From: Polysphondylium violaceum
Lineage: Eukaryota > Evosea > Eumycetozoa > Dictyosteliales > Dictyosteliaceae
DNA: 38,448 bases
Direction: 5' to 3'
Assembly (NCBI GenBank): GCA_000277445.1
Contig: AJWJ01000205.1
Span: 1 to 38,448 of the forward strand
Shown: positions 1 to 9,757 of the stretch, one piece after another
How positions within the stretch are numbered: position 1 is the stretch's first letter
Layout of the letters: each line of letters opens with the position of its first letter
Program-made: the position numbers and the translations under genes
Notes under the pieces: model-generated
Told to the model about the DNA's origin: nothing
The model's input: only the letters and a program-made list of their open reading frames with translations
The model's database searches: none

Positions 1-352
1 TGAAAAAAAAAAAAATCTAAAAAAAAAAAAGACATCTATGAGGCTCACTTTTTATTTTTGATTACTTTTCATTATAACCTCAGTCTTTGCAATGTGGACA
101 TGTTTTTTTGATTATTGTCAATGTCAATTTAAATTTGATCTATCCACATAAATTCTAGTTAGATTATTTATATCATTTTCCATCTAAATATATGTATAAA
201 TGGGTTTTTTCCTTAGAAATCCAATATTATGTAAATTATATTTAAAACAAATAAAGAGAACAAAGAATATTTAACTAAATCATTGTTAGAAACAAGACTG
301 GGAAGTTGAAAGAGCCCAATTTTTTAAAAATTAAAAAATAATTTTTTATTTA
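1..352. other. AT-rich flank downstream of reductase copy 1
   Basis: No gene supported. The strip next to the reductase stop (about 320-352) is an A/T-rich 3' flank that closely resembles the flank of copy 3 at about 8310-8354, so the copy 1/copy 3 duplication runs past the stop codon. The left edge holds two A runs near 1-30. On the minus strand a short CPHC-like reading at about 85-105 is followed at once by a stop, so I do not call it. Confidence 0.5.
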
Positions 353-1552
353 TTATAATTTACTTTTAGAGAAAAATGAAGCATAGATATATTTGAAAAG
401 CAAAGTTTTAGTAACTTTATGTCCATCATATTCATTGATAGACTTTAAATAATTTTTGGTCTTGGTTGACATAGGAGCATTAAACTTTGTAAATGTAAAT
501 CCAAAATATCTAAAGATAGAAACAATTACTTGTGTTGTTGGATGATTTGAATTTTTAATAAATTCCAACCATTCGTCCATTGGGAGTTCTGGAAGAGAGA
601 ATTCATTCCCAATCATTAGCATATAATCTCTAAAATAAGTTGAATCACTTGGATTATATGCATTAAATGGTTCAATCCAGACATTTTTATCTATTGTCAT
701 TTTTATCATTACTCTTGAAAACCAATCTACAGGTACTGTGTTGAAATTTGGGACAAATTTACAATCAAAAGTTTTACCTTCATTTATACAGGTTTTAATA
801 GCGAGTTGGAATAAATCTAAAGTATTACCATATCCATTTTCACTATTACAAAATAAACAAGGAGATCTAATTAATAAGATTTCGAATCCATTTTTAGAGG
901 CTTCTTTATATCTATATTCTGCAATTGCTTTTGATTGAAAATATCCAGGTTTACCATTTAATTTTTCCAATAATGCAAGATCATTATCATTTTCAATGAT
1001 TTCTCTATCATCAAAGAAAATAGCCATTGTTGATATATGAACTATTCTCTTTAATGATGTTTTGTTTGAAACTGCCAATTCAAGTAATCTTGGAACACAA
1101 TCTACATTTGTTATTTTGCTTTTTTTATAGGAAGACGAATAGTTTACTTGGGCAGCTACTGAAATTATAATATCAACTTGATTTGAAATCATTTCGTAAT
1201 CTGAACTTGATAATCCCAATTGAAATTGTGTAATATCACCTTTGATTGGATAGATTTTATTGAAATGTTGATCGTTCAATTCTTGGGTGGTAATTTTAAG
1301 AATTGAATCCTTTAGAATTTGTTTGCATTGATCAAATGATTGATATGATCTAACTACACAATATACTCTTTGGCATTTTTCATTTAAAATTAAATCTTTT
1401 AAATTAAATCCACCCAAAAACCCAGTGGAGCCAGTTAAAAGAAAAGTATAATTTTGTTGTTCCTGGAATTTTAAAGTTGTTGATAAATTATTTGGTAATT
1501 TAGTTTCATTTACCCAAAATTCTATTGGATGGCTCTCTCTATTTTTAGACAT
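353..1552 (-). CDS. Stand-alone thioester-reductase-like NAD(P)-binding protein, copy 1
   Basis: Single-exon gene, 399 aa. The protein is an extended short-chain dehydrogenase of the thioester reductase / Male-sterility NAD-binding-4 type, the fold that reductively releases thioester-bound acyl or polyketide chains. Seen: dinucleotide-binding TGSTGFLGG at residues 40-48, the HISTM catalytic Ser/Thr strand at 172-176, and the catalytic YFQSK (Y204, K208). There is no AMP-binding, carrier-protein or ketosynthase domain, and no room for a full fatty acyl-CoA reductase C-terminal domain, so it is a free-standing reductase. Family knowledge: dictyostelid polyketide synthases often carry such a domain at the C terminus, and I infer this family came from one. 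By eye it differs from copy 2 at about 28 of 399 residues. The conserved-looking SSPYKK after the VAA strand reads SSSYKK here. The start is the ATG in an A-rich context; all three copies begin MSKNRES. Substrate unknown. Confidence 0.85.
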   Translation of the reverse strand: MSKNRESHPIEFWVNETKLPNNLSTTLKFQEQQNYTFLLTGSTGFLGGFNLKDLILNEKCQRVYCVVRSYQSFDQCKQILKDSILKITTQELNDQHFNKIYPIKGDITQFQLGLSSSDYEMISNQVDIIISVAAQVNYSSSYKKSKITNVDCVPRLLELAVSNKTSLKRIVHISTMAIFFDDREIIENDNDLALLEKLNGKPGYFQSKAIAEYRYKEASKNGFEILLIRSPCLFCNSENGYGNTLDLFQLAIKTCINEGKTFDCKFVPNFNTVPVDWFSRVMIKMTIDKNVWIEPFNAYNPSDSTYFRDYMLMIGNEFSLPELPMDEWLEFIKNSNHPTTQVIVSIFRYFGFTFTKFNAPMSTKTKNYLKSINEYDGHKVTKTLLFKYIYASFFSKSKL

Positions 1553-1654
1553 ATTCTTTAAAATAACAAATGAAATATTATAATTTTTTTTCTTTTGGAG
1601 TTGAAGTTAAAAATTGATAAAAATAAATATTCACTTTGTTTTTTTTAACACGAA

Positions 1655-1757
1655 CTAGGAGATATACTCCTTTAAAATAATTATGCAAATAAAACAAAAG
1701 AACGAAAAATAAATATTAACCACACAAATTTTGGACTGTAAGAATTGTTCTAAAAAA
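1655..1757 (-). promoter_or_regulatory. Promoter modules upstream of reductase copy 1
   Basis: Two blocks are shared with the other two reductase promoters. Read towards the gene, the distal block (about 1709-1757) contains TTTGTGTGGTTAATATTTAT preceded by a GTCCAAAA-like stretch and an A-rich run. The proximal block (about 1657-1666) contains TATATCTCCTA. They lie about 157-205 and 105-115 bases upstream of the ATG. Conservation across all three copies at similar spacing is seen directly. That they are regulatory is inference, since recent duplication alone could preserve them. Confidence 0.5.
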
Positions 1758-2216
1758 GGGGCTTTTCCACCCCACAAAAAATAACCACAAAATACGACAT
1801 ATGTTTTCACATACATATATATCAACAATAATTATTTTTCTAGTAAGTCCTTTATTACATGGTTACATCACAACACGATATCGTCTATCCACACAGTTTC
1901 AAACAGAACGTTAAGTTAAGATACTGGTGCACCAGGGTATCATTAAATAGTTGCGTAAACTATAGAGTAGGAAATGATGTTAATAAAAAAACAAATCTAT
2001 AATTCGTCCATAAGATGATTTATGGATATATGTATTGATTTTTTTTTCTATGATGAAATAGACAGTTGATCAATTAAATAAGATAACAACTTTGTCGAAA
2101 AATCCACAAATGTTTAATTTTTTTTTTTTTTTTCTTAAAAAAAACTTTGATGAAATTCTTTATTTTTTCAGAATCTGATATATTAGATATTACAAGAGTG
2201 TTGAAACACACCAGAG

Positions 2217-4089
2217 ATGAACTCGAATAAGATATTTTATGGACAGGTTAAAAGAGAAGATGTAAATAATAACAATAGTCAAAAACAACAACAACACAAT
2301 GACGAACAAGAAGATGTAGAACAACAACCACAACACGAAGAATTCTTACCGTTTTCAAAACACGCTAAGCGATCACAAAGTAAATTTCAAGAGAAATTGG
2401 ATGATCACGAAAACAAAAAAAAATCAAAACTAGTGATAGTACCTACAAATGATAATTTAGTCAAACTTAAACTCAGAGAACTAGGTGAACCTATTATATT
2501 GTTTGGTGAAAAAGTAATTATCATTACCATCATGTTTATATTCTTATATCTCTATGTATACTAATATCAATGACTACTACTAAATCACAAATACTATAGT
2601 ATGAAGATAGAAGAAGTAGATTAAGAACATTGATGATTGAAAGGAATATATATGATGGTACACCATTGGCAGAGAAAAAGAGATTAGAGGAACTAGAAAA
2701 ACAAGCATATGTTCACTTGAATCAAGAGGCATTTTTAACCGAAGGTACAGAACAACTAAAACAGGCTAGAATAAAGATATCTTTATATTCATTGGCAAGA
2801 GCAAACGAAAGATTAGATTCAATGAAAAAGATTAGAGAAAAAGAAGTTGAAATCAATCAAATCAATATAAATATTAAAGAAGAAGAAAAGAAACAATTAT
2901 TATTAAAGCAACAACAACAACAACAACAACAACACCAAGATGAAAGTACTGATGGTACTGGTAATGGTAGTAATGGTAATGGTACAGCATCAACAGATAT
3001 AAAAATGATTGGGGAAGGAGGATATAATATTCAGGATAAGCTTGTAAAGACAGACTTTGAAAAAGAGTATGATGGTTGTGTAGACAAGTTGAAAAACTAT
3101 TACCCATACTTTAGTCAGATAGCCGATGAAAGACCGATTGCAATGTCTGTCTTTTCACCAAGTGCCAAGTACATTGCCTCTGCTTCATGGAGTGGTATAT
3201 CCAAACTGTGGAACGAGAATGGCGAACACATGGTCACATACACTGGCCACAGTCAGCGTGTGTCGAGTGTGGCATTTCATCCACAATCGGGTGTCACAGC
3301 ATCAATGTCGAGCGTCAACATGGCCACCAGTTCTGCCGACTCGACCATCAAGCTCTGGAACCTCGAATCGAATCTACCAATCGGCTCGCTCGACGGCCAC
3401 CTCGATGTCGTGAATCGTGTGGCGTTTCATCCCTCAGGCCAGTATCTCTTGTCCACAAGCACAGACAAAAGCTGGCGTTTGTGGGATCTCGAGACCAACA
3501 CCACACTCCTCGACCAAGAGGGCCACGCCGAGTCCGTCATGGGCCTCGCCATACAGTGCGACGGCTCCCTCGTGGCCACCGGAGGCCTCGACTCGCTCGT
3601 GCGTATCTGGGATCTCCGTTCAGGGCGTCCCATCCACTACTTCAAAGGCCACAACAAACAAGTGATTTCTATCGATTGGTCGCCCAACGGCTATCAACTG
3701 GCCAGTGCCTCTGAAGACAACACCGTCATGGTGTGGGACATGAGAAAAAAGGAAAACATTTTCCAAATCTTGGCTCATTCTTCCATTGTATCTTGTGTAA
3801 AATATTCTGTAAGTTATTTGATATCAATTATTTTACTATAGGCATGCATATGCGTTTAAATTAATACTAATGTTATTGTTATTTTTGTTATTAGAAAACA
3901 AATGTAGGATTCCTAACATCATGTTCATTTGATGCCAAAATCAAAACTTGGTCACCTATTGATTGGAAACCTATATCAACATTGGAAGGACATTCTTCAA
4001 AAGTAACCTCAATAGATATTTCAACAGATAATAGAATCATTTCATCTTCTTTTGACAAGACATGGAAATTATGGGCTCATGATAGATAA
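2217..4089 (+). CDS. PRPF4: U4/U6 small nuclear ribonucleoprotein Prp4 (PRPF4)
   Basis: Three exons, 2217-2513, 2600-3808 and 3895-4089, give 566 aa. Both introns are 86 bases, in phase 0. PRPF4 is a U4/U6 and tri-snRNP protein needed for spliceosome assembly. Seen: a low-complexity N terminus; then the PRP4-type splicing-factor motif at about 78-112 (LRELGEPIILFGE, continuing across the first splice junction as EDRRSRLRTLM); a charged helix with a short polyGln near 204-212; and a WD40 propeller from about residue 275 to the end (repeated SxxxDxxIKLW/RIWDL-type blades). The last blade is in exon 3 and ends DKTWKLWAHDR. The length is close to the human protein. The WD40 half of exon 2 (about 3126-3760) is strikingly GC-rich compared with the A-rich rest, and its other frames stay open by chance. 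Not part of the reductase family that flanks it. Confidence 0.95.
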
Positions 4090-4224
4090 AATAAATATTA
4101 AATATATATTTTTTTTAATCTATAATTATCTGTTATTATAAACTATCTGAAATAGATATCTAGACTATATGTTGTTTGTTTGTTTTTAATATATACTACA
4201 AAAAAATATTTATTTATGTTTTTC

Positions 4225-4667
4225 TTAGGATTTCATTGATGAATGTGATTCAATTTCAGCACTAAATATAATCATAAATGAAAGATTAATAAGATATTCT
4301 GTATGAGATGTGAAAATGATAATATCAATCTTACCGTAATTGTTTGGAGAAATCATCGTCAATTTGATCAGTATCCCAATCATCTTCCCATTGATCTTTT
4401 GGTTCATCATCTCCACCATCGGCTATATCTGTTTATATATTTGAATATGAATTAATATATTATACATCTATAGTATTATTTATAAAAGTACATGAATGCA
4501 TGCATTCATGCATGTACACTTTGCATTACTACATCCAATGCTTGTTATATACACATACGATCTTCAAACTCTTCAAATTCATCATCTTCAATAACTTCAA
4601 CGTTTTCTTCTTTTGGTTTCTTTGTTTCTAAAGTAGAGGTGGCTGGTTTTTGTTCAGTTTTAGCCAT
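4225..4667 (-). CDS. SEM1: SEM1/DSS1, 26S proteasome lid and PCI-complex subunit
   Basis: Three exons, 4559-4667, 4335-4428 and 4225-4261, give 79 aa. It was missed as a long ORF because each exon is tiny. DSS1/SEM1 is a small acidic disordered protein of the 19S lid, also found in TREX-2 and BRCA2-type complexes. Seen: an acidic N-terminal block ([13 protein letters not shown]), the two-Trp acidic motif [17 protein letters not shown], and the C-terminal helix start KQLRAEIE, which is interrupted by intron 2 inside the Arg codon. These are the family's hallmarks and the length is typical. The start ATG follows an A/T-rich leader. It is divergent from the TMEM33 gene across a 257-base promoter containing T tracts. 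The promoter resembles that of PSMD11 (see findings). The acceptor and donor at 4428 and 4559 fit frame continuity; the residue at that junction is the least certain. Confidence 0.9.
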
Positions 4668-4924
4668 TCTATAATGTATATATATAAATATGTAATCTAG
4701 TGTGTAATATAAATAAAAATGAAAAATGAAAATATGTTGATCATCACCACCTTTATTTTTTTTGAATTTTTTTTAAATTTTTTTTTTAAATTTTTTTTTT
4801 TTGGTAAATTATTTTCATATGTGAGAGGTGTGGTCAAAAGAAGAAAAGAGTGAGTCATTATTATCAAACGATATTTAAATTTCTTTGTTTAGTAATACAC
4901 TATTACATACACACACACACCAAT

Positions 4925-6099
4925 ATGAGTTCATTTGATAGCTATGATTGGGAGAATGATAAGAATTGGAAACAGTATTTAGACAACACACTCATTCCCC
5001 CAGGCACTGATCCTCGTGTTGCTATTTTAAAACTTCAGCATAAATATTATAAAAGAAATATAGTATGTAACAAACCCCACAGGGTCACCATTGACCCCAG
5101 ACGTCACTGTGTCTGACTTGATTATTAATATCATACATACTACACATAGAATCCAGATTATGAAATACCTGCAAATATAAACTCACCATCTCCATCATCA
5201 CCCCAACCACCACAACACTCTTCAAATACTACTCATCAAAGAACAAACACAACTAGTAATACAACTAGTAATACAAATAGTAATAGTAATAGTAATAATA
5301 ACAATAATAGACAATCACCACCACCTCCACAACAACAACAACAACGACAACAAAATAGAACAACAACATTACCAGAGTCATCAGCATTTTTTAAAATACT
5401 AAAGAATGCATGGATCATATCACAAGGTTTGGTTGTTATTTTTGGTTTGGGATTTTTATTAAGTTCAAATCCAACATACTATTATCGATCATTCTTGGCA
5501 GCTATCATTAGTTATCTTGTACCTTTGTTCCATAGTTTTGAAGTAGGTTATAGACATTGGTTATTGTGTGTTGGATATCAATACTAATACTAACAAATAA
5601 TACACAACAATTATAGGGACAATCAATTAATAGAGAAATGTTTAATGAGGTGATTAAAAATGAAAATGCACAATATTTAATTACATGCGTTTTACTCTAC
5701 TTTTTATCGGGACCGGTCGTATTGTTTTTGATTCCTATATTTATATTTTCATTCTATCATGTGATAAAGTATGTCAATGGATTGAATCCAAGACAGGCAA
5801 TCATACAAAAGGTGTGTACTTTTTTTATTGGCAAACAAACAGAGGCAATCAATATGGCAACCACTATGGAGATCACCAATATGTTGTTAATTGTATTTGG
5901 TGTATTCACTGGCACAAGCAGTATATTTTTAATTTTTGCCTACTATCGTCTATTGAAGCTCAGATACCAATTCTCTACAAGAATTCAAAACAAGTGCCAT
6001 GAACTTAGCGCAACCTATGACTATATGATAAATACCAGATACTGTCCAGTTCAATTAAGACCCTATTTAATGAAATTTAAAAGATTCTTTTCTTCATGA
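4925..6099 (+). CDS. TMEM33/Pom33 (Kr-h2) family ER/nuclear-envelope membrane protein
   Basis: Three exons, 4925-5062, 5150-5542 and 5617-6099, give 337 aa; introns are 87 and 74 bases, phase 0. Family knowledge: TMEM33/Pom33 proteins are multi-span proteins of the ER and nuclear envelope, linked to reticulons and nuclear pore distribution. Seen: a soluble N terminus (MSSFDSYDWEND), a Ser/Asn/Pro/Gln-rich low-complexity insert at about 58-110, then hydrophobic segments at roughly 129-145, 155-170, 199-225 and 265-285, with the terminal CPVQLRPYLMKFKRFFSS-type basic tail expected of the family. The assignment rests on the order of segments and the tail, so it is good but not certain. It shares its promoter with SEM1. 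In-frame readings past the donors hit stops quickly, which supports the splice model. Confidence 0.75.
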
Positions 6100-6171
6100 G
6101 AATTGAATATAATTAATATTATTAAATAAACAATCATATTATCTTTAAATAATAAATTCACATGGTTTAAG

Positions 6172-6640
6172 CATCATTTAGTCATACCTTTGAGCACCAG
6201 TTATTTAACATAACGTTATGCTTGATACTGTGCATAGACGATCTGGTGTTGTAATGTAACCTTATAGTTAATCAAAGATTTCAAAGTTAAAAATAACACA
6301 ATATCTTTATTAATTATTTTAATTTGAGTATAAAATCTTCAAAAAAATAATCCTTCTAATACTATTGAGAGTATAAAGTTTTTAGAGCCATTCTTAAGCT
6401 CGGATATCTGAACTAAATTATGACAAATTAAAATTCTCAGTAGATATAGAAAGACATAAAAAAAGAAAAGTTTTTTAAAACAAATCTCATTGTCCAAAAT
6501 TTGTGGTTAATATTTATTTTTAGATCTTTTATATTTATTTGCACAAAATAACTCAATTAATTATCATTATTAAATCCGAAATTAATTATTCAGTCATATA
6601 TCTCCTATTTTGTGTTTTTTAAAAAACAAAGGTGCATTTC
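6172..6640 (+). promoter_or_regulatory. Upstream region of reductase copy 2, with duplicated blocks
   Basis: This is non-coding. The distal part (about 6172-6268) is an inverted, diverged copy of 1858-1945 upstream of copy 1. The middle part (about 6300-6445) is an inverted copy of 9768-9920 upstream of copy 3, including a shared AAGCTCGGATATCTGAACT core. The proximal part carries the two modules shared by all three promoters: TTTGTGGTTAATATTTAT ending near 6517 (two bases shorter than in the other copies) and TATATCTCCTA at 6597-6607. A TATAAA-like box lies near 6650. Confidence 0.55.
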
Positions 6641-6708
6641 TATATGTATAAATTGAAGCTTCAAAATAAAAATAAAATCAAAAAAATTTCATTTGTTATT
6701 AAAAAAAA

Positions 6709-7908
6709 ATGTCTAAAAATAGAGAGAGCTATCCAATAGAATATTGGGTAAATGAAACTAAATTACCAAATAATTTATCAACAACTTTAAAATTTCAAGA
6801 AAAAGAAAATTATACTTTTCTTTTGACTGGCTCCACTGGGTTTTTGGGTGGATTTAATTTAAAAGATTTAATTTTAAATGAAAAATGCAATAGAGTATAT
6901 TGTGTAGTTAGATCATATCAATCATTTGATCAATGCAAACAAATTCTAAAGGATTCAATTCTTAAAATTACCACCCAAGAATTGAACGATCAACATTTCA
7001 ATAAAATCTATCCTGTCAAAGGTGATCTTACACAATTTCAATTGGGATTATCAAGTTCAGATTATGAAATGATTTCAAATCAAGTTGATATAATTATTAA
7101 TGTAGCTGCCCATGTAGGTTATTCGTCTCCCTATAAAAAAAGCAAAATAACAAATGTTGATTGTATTCAAAGATTACTGGAATTGGCAGTTTCAAATAAA
7201 ACATCATTAAAGAGAATAGTTCATATATCAACAATGGCTATTTTCTTTGATGATAAAGAAATAATTGAAAATGATAATGATCTTGCATTATTGGAAAAAT
7301 TAAATGGTAAACCTGGATATTTTCAATCAAAAGCAATTGCAGAATATAGATATAAAGAAGCCTCTAAAAATGGATTCGAAATCTTATTAATTCGATCTCC
7401 TTGTTTATTTTGTAATAGTGAAAATGGATATGGTAATACTTTAGATTTATTCCAACTCGCTATTAGAACAAGTTTAAATGAAGGTAAAACAGTTGATTGT
7501 AAATTTGTCCCTAATTTCAACACAGTACCTGTAGATTGGTTTTCAAGAGTAATGATAAAAATGACAATAGATAAAAATGTCTGGATTGAACCATTTAATG
7601 CATATAATCCAAGTGATTCAACTTATTTGAGAGATTATATGCAAATGATTGGAAATGAATTCTCTCTTCCAGAACTTCCAATGGACGAGTGGTTAGAATT
7701 TATTAAAAATTCAAATCATCCAACAACACAACTAACTGTCAATATTTTTAAATATTTTGGAGAAACATTTACAAAGTTTAATGCTCCTATGTCAACCAAG
7801 ACCAAAAATTATTTAAAGTCTATCAATGAATATGATGGACATAAAATTACTAAAACTTTGCTTTTCAAATATATCTATGCTTCTTTTTTCTCCAAAAGTC
7901 AAACTTAA
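6709..7908 (+). CDS. Stand-alone thioester-reductase-like NAD(P)-binding protein, copy 2
   Basis: Single exon, 399 aa, same family and layout as copy 1: TGSTGFLGG at 40-48, HISTM at 172-176, YFQSK at 204-208, no extra domains. Here the post-Rossmann segment reads AAHVGYSSPYKK, which is closer to the usual family form than copy 1. The C terminus ends KSQT rather than KSKL. It faces copy 3 head to head at the 3' ends: the two genes converge across 446 bases. Reading frame, catalytic residues and promoter modules are all intact, so I see no sign of decay. The gene body is uniformly AT-rich, without the GC-rich core seen in many neighbouring genes. Confidence 0.85.
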   Translation: MSKNRESYPIEYWVNETKLPNNLSTTLKFQEKENYTFLLTGSTGFLGGFNLKDLILNEKCNRVYCVVRSYQSFDQCKQILKDSILKITTQELNDQHFNKIYPVKGDLTQFQLGLSSSDYEMISNQVDIIINVAAHVGYSSPYKKSKITNVDCIQRLLELAVSNKTSLKRIVHISTMAIFFDDKEIIENDNDLALLEKLNGKPGYFQSKAIAEYRYKEASKNGFEILLIRSPCLFCNSENGYGNTLDLFQLAIRTSLNEGKTVDCKFVPNFNTVPVDWFSRVMIKMTIDKNVWIEPFNAYNPSDSTYLRDYMQMIGNEFSLPELPMDEWLEFIKNSNHPTTQLTVNIFKYFGETFTKFNAPMSTKTKNYLKSINEYDGHKITKTLLFKYIYASFFSKSQT

Positions 7909-8354
7909 TAAAAAATAATTTCTATGATAAGTAAATTAAGAAAACTTTTTAAGATGAAATATCTAGCTTCATAAGGTCCTGTTTTATTAGAATCACCTTT
8001 CAATTTAAAACCATAGTTCTTTTCAATGAGTCTTCATTTTATTTTTTTCTTTGTAAATTTGAATATTTTTGAGGACAAATAGACCTTTTCATGAAGGGTT
8101 GGTGAGGCAGTGAGAAGTGTAGAAGAAAAGATAATTTTTATTTTAATATAAAGAACAAACCTTTTATGTTACAGTTTTTAAGGCAAATGGTATGAAGCTT
8201 GATCGATTGCAAACTATTTTTAAGTAATTTTTATTATCAAGACTTCAAAAAATGGGCTAAGTTAGAGTATAGCTTTTAGATCCCCAATTTTTAAATTATT
8301 AAAAAAAAGATTTGTTACCAATTATTTAAAAATTAAAAAAGAATTTTTTATTTA
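7909..8354. other. Convergent 3' spacer between reductase copies 2 and 3
   Basis: No gene seen. The end next to copy 3 (about 8310-8354) matches the 3' flank of copy 1; the end next to copy 2 does not match it. The centre (about 7960-8260) is unique AT-rich DNA and contains several AATAAA-like strings suitable for 3' end formation on either strand. Confidence 0.5.
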
Positions 8355-9551
8355 TTATAATTTACTTTTAGAGAAAAATGAAGCATAGATATATTTGAAA
8401 AGTATAGTTTTAGTAATTTTATGTCCATCATATTCATTGATAGACTTTAAATAATTTTTGGTCTTGGTTGACATTGGAGCATTAAACTTTTTAAGTGCGT
8501 ATCCAAAATATCTAAAGGTTGAGACAGTTAGTTGTGTTGTTGGATGATTTGAATTTTTAATAAATTCTAACCACTCGTCCATTGGAAATTCTGGAAGAGA
8601 GAATTCATTTCCAATCATTTGCAAATAATCTCTAAAATAAGTTGAATCACTTGGATTATATGCATTAAATGGTTCAATCCAGACATTTTTATCTATTATC
8701 ATTTTTATCATTACTCTTGAAAACCAATCTACAGGTACTGTGTTGCAATTTGGGATAAAATTACAATCACCGGTTTTACCTTCATTTAAACAGGTTTTAA
8801 TAGTGAGTTGGAATAAATCTGAATTATTACCATATCCATTTTCACTACAAAATAAAATAGGAGATCGAATTAATAAGATTTCGAATCCATTTTTAGAGGC
8901 TTCTTTATATCTATATTCTGCAATTGCTTTTGATTGAAAATATCCAGGTTTACCATTTAATTTTTCCAATAATGCAAGATCATTATCATTTTCAATGATT
9001 TCTCTATCATTAAAGAAAACACCCATTGTTGATATTTGAACTATTCTCTTTAATGATGTTTTATTTGAAACTGCCAATTCCAGTAATCTTTGAATACAAT
9101 CTACATTTGTTATTTTGCTTTTTTTATAGGGAGAAGAAAAATTTACTTGGGCAGCTACTGAAATTATAATATCAACTTGATTTGAAATCATTTCATAATC
9201 TGAACTTGATAATCCCAATTGAAATTGTGTAATATCACCTTTGATTGGATAGATTTTATCGAATTGCTGATCATTCAAATGTAGGGTCGTTGTTTTATGA
9301 ATTGAATCCTTTAGAATTTGTTTGCATTGATCAAATGATTGATATGATCTAACTACACAATATACTCTTTGGCATTTTTCATTTAAAATTAAATCTTTTA
9401 AATTAAATCCACCCAAAAACCCAGTGGAGCCAGTCAAAAGAAAAGTATAATTTTCTTTTTCTTGAAATTTTAAAGTTGTTGATAAATTATTTGGTAATTT
9501 AGTTTCATTTACCCAATATTCTATTGGATGGCTCTCTCTATTTTTAGACAT
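8355..9551 (-). CDS. Stand-alone thioester-reductase-like NAD(P)-binding protein, copy 3
   Basis: Single exon, 398 aa. It is the most divergent of the three but keeps all visible functional residues: TGSTGFLGG at 40-48, ISTM in the catalytic strand, and YFQSK. It lacks one residue relative to the others: CLFCNSENG is ILFCSENG here, an in-frame 3-base loss. Other changes cluster around 85-95 (HKTTTLHLNDQQ) and 240-250. The post-Rossmann segment is AAQVNFSSPYKK. It keeps His8 as in copy 1 but the KEN of copy 2 at 32-34, so the copies are mosaics, perhaps through gene conversion. Promoter modules are present upstream. Stand-alone release or reduction of an acyl thioester is the likely chemistry; the partner is unknown. 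Confidence 0.85.
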   Translation of the reverse strand: MSKNRESHPIEYWVNETKLPNNLSTTLKFQEKENYTFLLTGSTGFLGGFNLKDLILNEKCQRVYCVVRSYQSFDQCKQILKDSIHKTTTLHLNDQQFDKIYPIKGDITQFQLGLSSSDYEMISNQVDIIISVAAQVNFSSPYKKSKITNVDCIQRLLELAVSNKTSLKRIVQISTMGVFFNDREIIENDNDLALLEKLNGKPGYFQSKAIAEYRYKEASKNGFEILLIRSPILFCSENGYGNNSDLFQLTIKTCLNEGKTGDCNFIPNCNTVPVDWFSRVMIKMIIDKNVWIEPFNAYNPSDSTYFRDYLQMIGNEFSLPEFPMDEWLEFIKNSNHPTTQLTVSTFRYFGYALKKFNAPMSTKTKNYLKSINEYDGHKITKTILFKYIYASFFSKSKL

Positions 9552-9639
9552 ATTCTTTATAAAACAAATGAAATTTATTGATTATAATTTTTTTGGAGTT
9601 TTTATATTTATACAATTTTGTTTTTTTATTGAAAAAACT

Positions 9640-9757
9640 CAAAATAGGAGATATACGACTTGATTATTAATTATGTTTACATAGATTTGAGTAAACTAAA
9701 GATCTCAAAATAAATATTAACCACACAAATTTTAGACTGTGAGATTTGTTGTAAAAA
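9640..9757 (-). promoter_or_regulatory. Promoter modules upstream of reductase copy 3
   Basis: The same two modules as for copies 1 and 2: TATATCTCCTA at about 9645-9655, and the TTTGTGTGGTTAATATTTAT block with its GTCTAAAA-like neighbour at about 9710-9757. They lie about 94-104 and 159-206 bases upstream of the ATG. A TATAAATA-like box lies near 9605. Confidence 0.5.

Noticed and set aside
1-352. Possible end of a CPHC-containing gene at the left edge
   Set aside because: Only seven codons before a stop and no splice partner visible.
738-938. Plus-strand 66-codon frame inside reductase copy 1 (also 7323-7523 and 8740-8937 in the other copies)
   Set aside because: Same antisense shadow recurs in each copy only because the coding sequences are duplicated; no start context or family.
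1924-1942. 12-base palindrome CTGGTGCACCAG upstream of copy 1
   Set aside because: Not a perfect palindrome in the matching copy 2 flank, so it looks like a chance feature of the diverged duplicate.
2874-3107. Minus frame with Val/Tyr runs
   Set aside because: Antisense of a polyGln and GGT repeat region in PRPF4.
3187-3714. 175-codon alternative frame in PRPF4, with 3126-3413, 3417-3665 and 3427-3633
   Set aside because: The GC-rich WD40 dome has few stops in any frame; the real frame shows clear WD40 repeats.
4492-4674. 60-codon plus frame across the SEM1 gene
   Set aside because: Runs through SEM1 intron 1 and exon 1 antisense; low complexity.
5685-6002. 105-codon plus frame inside TMEM33 exon 3
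   Set aside because: Frame shadow of the TM-rich coding frame.
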